NCBI RefSeq assembly: GCF_012927085.1
Contig: NZ_JABBFX010000003.1
Coordinates: forward strand, 930,001-994,000
Reading direction: 5' to 3'
DNA from: Ramlibacter agri
Lineage (GTDB): Bacteria; Pseudomonadota; Gammaproteobacteria; Burkholderiales; Burkholderiaceae_C
DNA length: 64,000 nt
In this document: piece after piece, positions 62,201 to 64,000 of the stretch
How the letters are laid out: each line of letters starts with the position of its first letter
Numbering within the stretch: the stretch's first letter is position 1
Notes under the pieces: generated by a model
The model's database searches: none
The model's input: only the letters and a program-made list of their open reading frames with translations
What the model was told of the DNA's origin: nothing
Made by a program: the position numbers and the translations under genes

Positions 62201-64000
62201 GTCGGGCTCCTACCTCTGGAGCTGGGGCGCCCCGCCGGTCATCTCGCACCAGGTCGGCGACACCCTGTACCTGAACATGGGCGACACCTCGGGCCGCTAC
62301 GGCAGCGGGGACCTGTACGACGACACGGTCAACGAGTCGTACACCATCAACAAGGAAGGCGACCAGATCGTCGTGCGGGCGCTGGGGCAGAAGCTGTCCT
62401 ACGACGCCAGCACCGTCAAGCACATCGTCGCCAACGGCGGCAGCGGCAACGACTCGATCATGGTCTCGCCGGGCGTCGACGCCATCCTCGACTTCGACGG
62501 CGGCGACGGCAACGACAACTTCGTCATCGGCGGCGGCCTGGCGGGCTCCGTCATCCACGGCGGCAAGGGCAAGGACACCATCACCGGCGGCGGCGTCAGC
62601 GGCATCAGCTACTACGGCGACGAGGGCGACGACAAGTTCGTGGGCGGCCAGGGCGATGAATACATCGACATGGGCAGCGGCACGAACACCATCTTCGCGG
62701 CCGGCGGCAACGACACGATCCGCATCGACCAGGGCACCAACACGGTCGACGCCGGCGACGGCGACGACACGCTCCTGGTCGGCACGGTCGGCATCCTGAA
62801 CCTCACGGCCGGCGCGGGCAACGACCGCGTCGTTCTGGACACGGTGACCTCCACGGCGGCCGACACGCTGACGCTGGGCGCGCACCAGCTGGTCTACGGC
62901 GCCCGCACGATCAACTTCGACGACAGCCTGGACCGCGTCGAGTTCAAGGACCTGGGCGCGACGACCAAGGTGGTCTCGCTGGCGAACCAGGACTGGGGCA
63001 GCACCGACCTGGTGATCAACGCGGCCGGCGTGCTGAACGTCAACGCCGCGCGCTTCAATGCGGCCAACGCCATGCTGTCGATCACGGCGGCAGGCATCAG
63101 CGGCACGCTGAACACGCAGCTGGCCGAACTGTCGGTGCTGAACACCGGCACCGGCGCCAACGCCAACATCACGGTGCGCGAAGCCGACAGCCTGGTGCTG
63201 GTCGGCAGCGGCCTGAACACGAGCAACGGCGCCATCGACGTGCAGCTGGCGGCGCGCGAGTCGCTGCTGACGCTGTCGCAGGGCGTGATCTCCACCAACG
63301 CGAGCGGCGGCGCGATCAGCATCGTCGCCGACGACGTGGACTTCGCCTCCGGCGCCGACCAGGTGCGCGGCACCGGCGTGCTGACCCTGCACGCGAAGAG
63401 CGCCCTCCAGAACTACCGCATCGGCGGCGCGGCGCAGTCCGACTTCGGCCGCGACTACTCCACGGCCGGCCAGACCGGCTACTTCGAACTGTCGATGACC
63501 GACCTGTCGGCGCTGCAGGACGGCTTCAGCCAGATCAACATCGGCAGCAGCGGCGGCAACACCGTCGTGTGGATCGGCGACGTGCAGGACGAGACGGTGG
63601 GCAGCTTCCTGATGTCCGCCCGCCTGCGCGACCCGGCCACCTTCTACGCCGACGACTACAAGATCGTGGGCGAGATCGAGTCCACGCAGTCCCTGTCCTT
63701 CCAGGGCCGGACGATGGAAGTGCAGAAGCAGAACGTGGCCGACCCGATGGGCACGCCGCGTTCGGGCATCTACGCGCCCGACGTGCACATCAACCTGAGC
63801 GAGCAGCTGCTCGTCTCCGGCTGGATCCGCGCGGCCAACCTGGTGAGCATCAGCGTGCTGGGCTCCACCGGCGCGCACGCGCTGGTCAGCTACGGCGCCG
63901 AGGTCAACAGCTTCACCGCCGACCCGGGCAGCCAGATCTACACCGAAGCCGCGGGCAGCCGCGTCGAGGTGACGACCTCCGCGTCCATCATGAGCGGCAC
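38259..64000 (+). CDS. Giant LEPR-XLL repeat adhesin (3' end outside window)
   Basis: The frame is open from the ATG at 38259 to the window edge: more than 8,580 residues with no stop. The N-terminus is basic, with LEPLEPRVLLSADP (residues 18-31), the LEPR-XLL motif known at the start of very large exported proteins; no Sec signal is visible. A leader region with TLTIQLGG, LDGTLSLELWNGYKPTDGE-type strands extends to about residue 800. It is followed by tandem ~155-residue units with cores such as FGFFQ, AFAGINGGT and DFALALM. Three higher-order repeats fill 40662-54296. Longer diverged units follow, with EF-hand-like loops (DVNGNGLFDPGE near residue 5629, DTNGNGVLDADE near 7229, DSNHDGRITSAD near 7333), then RTX-like Gly/Asp repeats (near 8060-8190). 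The likely role is a calcium-dependent surface adhesin, probably type I secreted; its transporter is not in the window. Confidence 0.9.
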   Translation, partial: MKARKTSIATRLREAFRLEPLEPRVLLSADPVLGAAQAVLAPQTSEDQLAQEAYSSAMAQQTTQASSAVVAQILRQTSSSRGMTEFAVDSATFDIASVQDQLGMLEGAFDVQAGQTMGGTGTVMMDLYNDGNISPGHSPGKIDVAGNYTQAAGSTLTIQLGGTDPGTGYDQLNVSGQATLDGTLSLELWNGYKPTDGETFDILTFGSAIGKFDVGAGFIQEDAGLWFSIDQLSNGLRLTAHEIDPTLGYLLQALPDATNDAMGQWLNHDYFADVTPQTFTGAISLGNQLTVDGTFTFGFDSGETLTDPNTGGAVEADFWKLSISNATGSLGLDLSDPSALGISLSDVDLGLLYVMPTSASATHGWLMAEGSIGGASAVLGGLSLHDNGTPLDFNLSWVTGDAATQTLDLSGQPVDVGGGHVFDADGSKGEYLLLSGGFSGSLDSMALSATIGISIDNNAFEMAASDVSATVSGGGMSVGITDGEFGLVASDAGVSLEARGAASFATSGFSMGAQAVRIAYNSTSDDVSGRELSFAGDYSYTFGDLPAGPGSLAVSAVGVTATVGDGVTLSGDFAFQRSGTGDSMAVIGQHVDAKVAAGDFTLGVSDGDLALLVRTDGVALEASGGLAASLGDQVSLSATQVDLRFNETTTDLAGTAMNAGSLSHTFSSSMKAGAHDLALTGADVAIGDFVHASGSLAVHWGDETTLDLAGGGTVDVKQLLIGGTGLTGQVGLNGGTSDFIGFDANDVQLALGLFSDAANDARGWQAVKVHTGAVSFEGIDGVTMKANDLDVVGNFKSNPLDPVIDFAASPVLVATGATTSLTLDMAGARGALLEASGTVNVSLFGFFQVSGGFAFQRSTESLTLADGEVVDAQLFTLGAANADAFAGTGGDRADRVGLDLHHVDFGLALASDQADPSRSWTSLSAKVGSIAVVGVEGLTLSSSDLMVAVNSSSIGAPVVDYAASPLLVSTGPGTSVKLDMDGKRGQLLEARGTLDVDAFGFFQASGSFALTKSSENVKLDNGDAVAVDTLTLGAEGVDAFVGIDGGTPDAVGFELNDVGFALALMREQLPAASPSVARQWSALQASAGKAALDGVSGITATASNVSVRINNADTAGHVVDFAATPLDVATGPGLAVTFDMDGAAGATLAASGNFDLDVDGFFQASGSLAIERRQDKLTLADDPATTAVDESATPVDVDLLTIGGAGLNAFVGVNGGTASALGLAIGDVDFALVLAKESAGTRSWNTLQASAGSVALVGISGLTLSGSDLAVQVNEAAADGSVVDYAKHNLPVATGTSSSLTLDMDGSVGAVRRASGHLAVDMFGFLQAEGGFALESRSTTVTLADGSSVAVDLLTIGADGVDAFAGINGGTADAMGFALNDVNVALALMRQHGGTRTWTSAYAQAGSAGLVGVDGVTVTGESLEVLVNQAGTVGDKVVDLSAAPLTVASGPDSSIQLDTDGSLGALLRASGHLKLDLFGFVQMEGDLSFEKSARNVTLADAAHTTVAVDMLAMSASNLDAFVGVNGGSDDAMGLALQHVNVALALLTAQDNAARTWVSLQASATSAGLVGLDAVTLSASNLEVYVNQAKLAGDDVVDYAAGATSLTLGGLKLDMDGAQGDLLRATGDLEIGVADYFHVQGSFGIESRTTDVTLSDGTATRVRLLSIGAHNVNAFAGINGGTTDALGLSLGSVDFALALMSDVANPALHYTSLQASAGLASFIGVDGLTVKADTLSVQINRGVQIAAQAAQHLTENTQLHLTVGGSAGTLHFTQGGNSADVVVAPGETNAQVLTGLLGALESLVGAGNVLVSGTRVGGYDIVFTGALSGQDVSGLAVNLLAPDATAAVTTTTDAVAGVNELKQITLERQRGAVPDVTTSVTQLAAMALGINEIKGIVFTTPYSTSGNFQISLGALTQTVRYVQNDVDNNKARLRTAFAALLGVAESNIDVTFDGTYSAGHLYKIEFRGTTAQRNIGDITITESLKGAILPYTLQEGSQPQGETQRVTVDAGTATGTFKLSLNYLTFGTFTTGDIAFGADAATVQAALLAASNGTLQLSSQGAVTVTKNGNNYDVAFGGGFSGRDLKNLQVALAVDSTAPSGSFTVEYDGHTSTAIAYSSDSATMAANIQAALEGLAGIGAGNVLVTYDAAASDTLHASFSVSFQGALANQDVADFTTHFAGLTNATATPYEITKGHAAVAEQQTLAITTSAPAATFTLTFGGHTTASISTGATAADVQAALDAAFTDVELVSFSGKQLTVRFGGALAGANVALMTATVATTAGTATLDVVTHGSTTDIAATPAHSVVVDYAAGKTALTVPTGTGSSFDFSMDGAKGALTRVSGHLVIDAFGFFQLDGNFALDSGYGSVTLASGAVVDAQVLTLGGDNISAFVGVGGGKADRVGLDLTGVDFALALIGDRNDTARSWMSLQASADTIATVGLGELELSADTLSVTINRASAKDGSVIDYKQQNLEVATGATTSVTLDMDGKRGDLLEASGNLHIDAYGFFQADGGFAIGKRSETVKLGDGSDVDVDLLTIGASNVNAFAGVDGGTTNQIGLKLENVSFALAMMREHTDPLATATARSWTALHAQAGSASFVGVNGLTVTVSSVDVEINQPDVNGKVVDLAAAPVDVAVGPGQSESLDFAAADGALLRARGAFEIDAFGFFQASGNLALEKRTSSVAIADNPLTTTVDEAATVNVDLLTLGGSGLNAFVGVGGGTADAMGLQIGGVDFALVMASEAGLAAGVTPRSWNSLEATAQSVALVGIEGVTIAADTLSVQVNRSAIDGTVIDYATQGLAVKTGPSDTLALDMDGSEGAVMRASGHLTLDVLGFFQADGNFAIEKKTTTLTLADAGATQVNVDLLAIGASGVDAFAGVNGGTADAIGLALNDVDVALALMQEHGAATPRSWTGLKASAGSAALVGIAGLTLSGESLQVEVNSASDPAGPVIDFAKQNLDIATGPDSHTTLDADGSLGSLLRASGHLKLDVFGFVQAEGDLALEKSSGQVTLGDGSTVQANLLTIGADNLSAFAGVNGGTDDAMGLQLDDVDLGLALISDKNDPTRSWTALSAHAGSVALVGIPSVTVQADTLDVIVNQAAADASLVDFSAAPMNIATGGDPVKLDMKASDGELLRATGHLKVDVAGFFAVDGNFGVEKRTTDVTLSDGSTAHVNLLSIGADNVDAFAGVNGNTSDALGLSLGHVDFAIALMADTANPANKYTSVQASAGLAEFVGVDGLVISSNDIKVNINRGVQVAAVPASSTTTNTLLHLDLAATAGNLHLAQGTDSADVALSPTLSNAQFIANLTSALESLDGVGAGNVRVSGTRLSGYTIEFIGTLAGTDVAGIAATVGAASASTSVTTTQNSSAGVNEVKQITLEKERGDVPNVDTSVTQLIAAAVGVNELKAIVFSSPYVTSGTYQISLAGGGTQTVRFTQNDIENNKTNIRNALNALFGVSSGITVAFDSTYTGVGHRYTIAFGGTLAQQDIADISITESLSGDITPVNLKQGSAATGETQRVTIAAGTASGTFKLSLNYLTLGTFTTADIAIGATAAQVQAALLAATNGTQTLSSQGTIAVTKTGDSYDVAFGGGFAGRDLKNLQVALNVNANAPSGSFTVEYDGHTSAAIAYSADHAVMAANIQAALAALAGIGAGNVTVSFNATASDSTHDSYKITFGGALAQQDVADFTTHFAGLVNATATPYEITKGHAAVAEQQTVAITSTATQANFTLTFNGHTTAAISTTATADDVQAALTAAFGADVQVVSFSGKRLTVEFAGALAGTDVALMTAAATTTAGSATLAVTQHGATENIAATAAHAVVVDYATGKTSLSVATGPATTFTFTMDGSRGDITEASGHLTLDAFGFFQLDGFFAFESSYGSVTLASGQVVDAQLLTLGGSGISAFAGVGGGSADAVGLQLGDVDFGLALVSDRNDTARSWMSLQANAGNVDFVGIDGLEISATELNVNINRAAADGSVIDYAQQNLEVAAGGGNTVTLGMDGQRGDLLEASGNLKIDAFGFFQVQGGFALTKGTDHVTLSDGSQVDVDALTIGASKVSAFAGINGGTANAMGLQLTDTNFALAMLREHLGTGVTTPARSWMGLRATAGSVAFTGVAGVTIQATDLEVVVNQPNAPGGTVVDFGAAPLNVKTGPGQSMDLDMDSADGALLRATTHATLDVLGFFQVDGDFAFESKTAQVTLADNPATTTVDESATPVNVDLLTVGASNLDAFAGVGGGTDSALGLQLAGVEFGLALMSDHATPTRKWTALQASAASAGFIGVDGLTIGGENLAVQVNQAASDGSLVDFAARTLDVPTGTSSAMTLDMDGSLGALVRASGHLNLDIFGFFQAEGDFAVEKKTAQVTLADAAHSVVDVDLLTVGASNLDAFAGIHGGTDNALGLALNDVDFGLALMHEHVAAGAPAGRNWTSLKAEAGSVAFVGIDGIGVSATDLFVEINQAGTALTPVVDLAAAPLQVATGGTPMDLDMAGSRGALLRAGGTLDLDVFGFVQAHGDFAFEKSSTQVTLSDATEVQVDLLTLGAHDTSLFAGVNGGTADALGLSLTHVDFGLAMLSDQANPTRKWTALQADVGGASFVGIDQFTLAATGLKVQVNQAAADGTVVDFLAEPLAVSTSATTTMDLKMDGSQGALLRATGHLDIGVAGFFSVSGDFGLEKRTQLVTLSDGTEVQVNLLSIGGHDIDAFAGINGGTSDALGLSLGQVDFAVALMSDVNVPAHKYTSVQATAGLATFLGVDDLTVEARDIAVNINRGVQVAATPATDVTTNTKLQLDVASAAGSVQFTKGASTATANVSASLSNAQVLANLKAAIGQLAGVGAANVLVTGNRVTGYTIEFVGTLAGTDVAGIAAAVGTASASGTVTTTQNASAGVDEVKQITIEKERGDVPNVDTSVTQLIAAAVGVNELKAIVFSSPYVTSGTYQISLAGGGTQTVRFTQNDIENNKTNIRNALNALFGVSSGITVAFDSTYTGVGHRYTIAFGGTLAQQDIADISITESLSGDITPVNLKQGSAATGETQRVTIAAGTASGTFKLSLNYLTLGTFTTADIAIGATAAQVQAALLAATNGSQTLSSQGTIAVTKTGDSYDVAFGGGFAGRDLKNLQVALNVNANAPSGSFTVEYDGHTSAAIAYSADHAVMAANIQAALAAMAGIGAGNVTVSFNATASDSTHDSYKITFGGALAQQDVADFTTHFAGLVNATATPYEITKGHAAVAEQQQVAITTTAREASYTLSFTYAGHTYTTGAISITGTQAEAQAALDAAFAGLTGADVQITSFAGKRMTVSFGGSLAGVNVPTMTVNVTADAGTADLQVKQHGATVHHDAVGAHQVVVDYSAGKTALTVATGSSSDFTFDLDGSRGALLEASGHLKIDVFGFVQIESDFAVQKDTRTVTLADTGHSVVTVDVLTIGASHAHAFAGINGGTDSEVGFDITDGNFALALISDQANPARTWTALKADVASAGLVGFDFLTIHAADIAVQVTRAGRVGDPVIDYGAMPITVATGGGTSVDIDFAGNRGALTAVSIGRATLAISDYIYVSGGFYFEQGAGQTVDVVTGLPDNLSTLPPSLQAGLAKVAGLSADHSHIANLAVDTMLLSGSDIDIFVGLGPYFIDVNGNGLFDPGESLNPDAFGITLNDIDFGMAMFSATAAADPNHVIPKFTALQVKWDSGLNIDWDFFKFQADHIEVNANMGGAWAGATQLAKPYVDFQSSFGPTGLAIPAGTSSINLDFDTQMLGVSIGHALLNVGDFFQIEGSFAFTKSTAVPVDVATGLSTSAPLGSPAASKLTQLRSVAAGYLSADGTMLDDLPMDVISFGAKDVSIKVGDTSDPLFSLDDIDIGFAIFRASTNLSFAAQIPRMYAMKAHWANPLDVDWGFMQLQVQDLDFNLNKGAVWSGTTVAPHVDFVSSFGADGYQVQTGADPIGLDFARATIGVSVGHALIRIDDFIYIEGGFALEKSDSVQLDIKTGLGASASLADKAMLTSKFGPLTDYTTLNDYAMNAVTIGLSDVKLFIGAGPYFRDGQDPDPDAVGLVIDNLDLGLALFTDPTGKVPKLYALEATSDLVGFVGLDFLTLEARGAEVHANGGSAWGGSTIKPYVDFVSSFGAGGLQVATGNLPVTLAFTSSVIGATVTEATLQIDEFVYVHGAFSFEKGAKQQVSVDTGVTLTSGASLAGTMAVLEATSGVTVASDWSKISGLEVETFTFGMSDVDVFVGYGVPDFNSTTAIKDQSNVFGLVLDHVDLGLAVMTPTLKTVKLPRFTALSASAHQFLVAGGGDDFQLEGNDIAVNVNWSTGWQGVPNATPVVNFKDSFGPSGLAIQTGGTPVALTFTEGVIEARVTDAVLAVSQFVYLSGDFAFRRGASAELTVNGPLGTRFENVKASSVEFGGNDVEAFVGVGGPYRKKDASGNWVINPDAVGLVVQDFDFGLAIFQPVYDITNPLIPQGTKFTALKAHGENVGFVGFGDVIDLQLDDISVGINHSSQAGISVDFKDAAHPDGYQVETGGTPVYLDFDNEIIQASVGHATAKIAGLVELEGSFAFERRYLPSVSYNLLGIEASMPGEALVIVGLDVNAFAGIHIGDHKVGLEIDNLDFALALVTPAVAPGVNVDAIRFFTLEATADYAGLVGTDPFLTLDAHDVVLELNAGIIDSYPLPINIDWSTQPDGGLTIPVGTSGMSYTFDQSDAMLRVGMQADIGIFDLFTLSLPAFDFTFVMPDIPGLPDLSLSLPDLSTGLPGLPTLNLPSFNVSSFLPRLSLKSLGDIPDIDFPGLDFLKGALDFAKNLDLSIGFDANFNLSLLGSIELPNLTLDLGDFVYLNGNFKLSFGQSFTGTMYTGLPSDLSAVENLLGSTGQTMVDALKSAAGVSSDFSRIDNVRFSGMTFGASDVDVFVGTGGPDFSKPLQDQSDLFGFGMQNLDIALSVFQAQGSLADAIHAEKFFSLKAHADSLGTYGMGDILKMQAQDITIEVNSGGKAAGGLMRATADFASSFTGDATHPAGLKVETGGDPVYLDFSGNELIGIDIGMADIAVADFLFLRGSLAFRKGEVYDVKVNLGGLEPLVNSLNEGANISIPDPLSMQVTALTLAGANLSGFAGVGGPYRYGEDADHDGYLDQINQGAVGLVIDHVNFGLAIMTPTLATAIPGMEQYAPKFITAKASVGTAALVGVDPNLLTVQAQDVEVNINTFYVPALGAVGNGILQLFGPPSIDYKASFTEDTNGNGVLDADEDKNHNGIIDTGLEIPAGGNNSILVDFDQEIVQAKVGYAQINLAGFVQLSASMAFTKKGSEHVTLSDGTETTVTTLAIGINDAFGFVGVGGYWQDSNHDGRITSADTPDTSAVGLAIQDLDVGIIVAKELVISAEGVDVGVYLAAKASVTKVGLVGVPDVTLQADNMDLEINTGLRFSLGVGQFTTDASGAVSYDSNLSVSASFTTIDFSKSTWTKPSAPDVQQPGYAIPTGNPEVPVVLDYSGQFLRIRGAVELDVFDIVTMTGVLDFTADEHTGITAFADVQVTIGAAGLGLTSHATGLLAIRDGVAMRMELDTGVDLGDFAKLDAHLDLTLNSFGQEVTYDVPAEFRDKVGFDTYTIPATPPGKPDWTGMYVALVGNGHLQLLDDALDLKGDFSIIVSQSGLELGATATLDLPVFEPLSVTGTLGIVAGGVYGSLQVGNPSDSGGSLLIDAGLFEVRGGFLLQINTTSSAQQVRSLELDADGEPTGNTKLVTLAGHSLHMAGSAGIAVGPVSLKGSMDIDISEQGLQASIGMILDLDVLGSVKVNGAITILDTPTEGAVFAMKVATSVNLGVGVLGISAGATLEINTSQEQEYAGVAANTLFKLSLDGKIHVLAFDVDFAGSMSVVDDVFELRIDHAGLDFFGVFQVDVSGYVRSDGHFSITGSAHLGIDMGPLQLNAGMSLTISDHLLAATVYGSLDIHIDLGLFSIDETLAGFSGTIELTPVSAYLSARVTIVGISVSGSYLWSWGAPPVISHQVGDTLYLNMGDTSGRYGSGDLYDDTVNESYTINKEGDQIVVRALGQKLSYDASTVKHIVANGGSGNDSIMVSPGVDAILDFDGGDGNDNFVIGGGLAGSVIHGGKGKDTITGGGVSGISYYGDEGDDKFVGGQGDEYIDMGSGTNTIFAAGGNDTIRIDQGTNTVDAGDGDDTLLVGTVGILNLTAGAGNDRVVLDTVTSTAADTLTLGAHQLVYGARTINFDDSLDRVEFKDLGATTKVVSLANQDWGSTDLVINAAGVLNVNAARFNAANAMLSITAAGISGTLNTQLAELSVLNTGTGANANITVREADSLVLVGSGLNTSNGAIDVQLAARESLLTLSQGVISTNASGGAISIVADDVDFASGADQVRGTGVLTLHAKSALQNYRIGGAAQSDFGRDYSTAGQTGYFELSMTDLSALQDGFSQINIGSSGGNTVVWIGDVQDETVGSFLMSARLRDPATFYADDYKIVGEIESTQSLSFQGRTMEVQKQNVADPMGTPRSGIYAPDVHINLSEQLLVSGWIRAANLVSISVLGSTGAHALVSYGAEVNSFTADPGSQIYTEAAGSRVEVTTSASIMSG
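40662..45170 (+). repeat. Higher-order repeat copy A of the giant adhesin
   Basis: Six ~155-residue units, each with an FGFFQ-like core (near 40790, 41257, 41732, 42226, 42690, 43160), then an insert (about 43430-45170) with ITLERQRGAVPDV, YDVAFGGGFSGRDLKNLQVAL and EYDGHTSTAIAY modules. The same order recurs in copies B and C. Confidence 0.8.
45171..49721 (+). repeat. Higher-order repeat copy B of the giant adhesin
   Basis: The same order of six FGFFQ-type units (near 45303, 45772, 46252, 46757, 47229, 47696) and an insert (about 48000-49721). The VVVDYA junction marks each boundary. The insert is almost the same as that of copy C over about 1 kb at the DNA level (48404-49412 against 52955-53963). 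Confidence 0.8.
49722..54296 (+). repeat. Higher-order repeat copy C of the giant adhesin
   Basis: Six units (near 49855, 50319, 50807, 51298, 51780, 52249) and an insert (about 52560-54296). The insert end is 24 bases longer than in copy B (an extra THTYTTG-like loop, 54010-54060). Diverged longer units follow it to about 62.3 kb. Confidence 0.8.
62436..62841 (+). repeat. RTX-like Ca2+-binding repeat block
   Basis: Glycine/aspartate nonapeptide-like segments: GGSGNDSIM, GGDGNDNFV, GGKGKDTIT, GDEGDDKFV, GGNDTIRID, GDGDDTLLV and AGAGNDRVV, about residues 8060-8195. Such repeats form calcium-bound parallel beta-rolls in type I-secreted proteins. The copy number is modest, and further repeat domains follow to the window edge. 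Confidence 0.8.

Noticed and set aside
39741..63878. Antisense open frame of about 8,045 codons on the minus strand
   Set aside because: It mirrors the giant sense gene. The sense frame lacks the rare codons that would give antisense stops, its third positions are G/C-rich, and its protein has clear repeats and motifs. The antisense product is Arg/Gly/Val/His-rich with no domain.

Overview
The window is high-GC DNA whose third codon positions are almost all G or C. Gene content and interspersed repeats suggest a betaproteobacterium of the order Burkholderiales, probably Comamonadaceae (Ramlibacter/Variovorax-like). This is inferred from gene families and repeat types; no rRNA or other marker gene is present. 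I see no tRNA, rRNA, CRISPR array, insertion sequence or prophage.

Layout. (1) 1-10.7 kb: a plus-strand fatty-acid/acyl-CoA degradation run: acyl-CoA dehydrogenase, a small exported DUF2147 protein, a fused 3-hydroxyacyl-CoA dehydrogenase/enoyl-CoA hydratase, thiolase, alpha/beta hydrolase, thioesterase-like protein, two SDRs, a DsbA-fold isomerase-like protein and an enoyl-CoA hydratase. Several are joined by ATGA start/stop overlaps. (2) 10.8-21.7 kb: a probable surface-attachment island. A NarL/LuxR response regulator and a soluble histidine kinase precede three genes that look like the holdfast-anchor set HfaA-HfaB-HfaD (small secreted protein, CsgG-family lipoprotein, long repeat protein). 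Two degenerate nucleotide-cyclase-homology proteins and a small membrane protein follow. The second cyclase-like gene and the hfaA-like gene share a promoter-like block. (3) 21.7-25.1 kb: two DGPF/YCII proteins, a VOC protein and an ECF42-type sigma factor, with a matching promoter candidate; a TPR-containing protein lies on the opposite strand. (4) 25.1-30.6 kb: MFS transporter and DUF2889 protein (minus strand), a UvrA2-type ABC ATPase, and a cyclase-FHA protein. (5) 30.7-35.8 kb: a biotin-dependent acyl-CoA carboxylase operon (beta subunit, acyl-CoA dehydrogenase, alpha subunit, thioesterase). An interspersed repeat sits in frame inside the beta subunit. (6) 35.8-37.9 kb: a NodU/CmcH-type carbamoyltransferase and, convergent to it, a 2OG-Fe(II) oxygenase. 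(7) 38.3 kb to the window end: one uninterrupted reading frame of more than 8,580 codons with an N-terminal LEPR-XLL motif. It holds three ~4.55-kb higher-order repeats, EF-hand-like loops and RTX-like glycine/aspartate repeats, and is most likely a giant calcium-dependent adhesin. Its 3' end lies outside the window.

How the genes fit together. Two blocks (1 and 5) build acyl-CoA catabolism. Two others (2 and 7) build the cell surface: an Hfa-like anchor system under an apparent two-component regulator, and a giant adhesin with a long structured leader. The most promising undescribed system is the 10.9-21.6 kb island: two-component system, expanded HfaABD-like proteins and two catalytically degraded cyclase-homology proteins.
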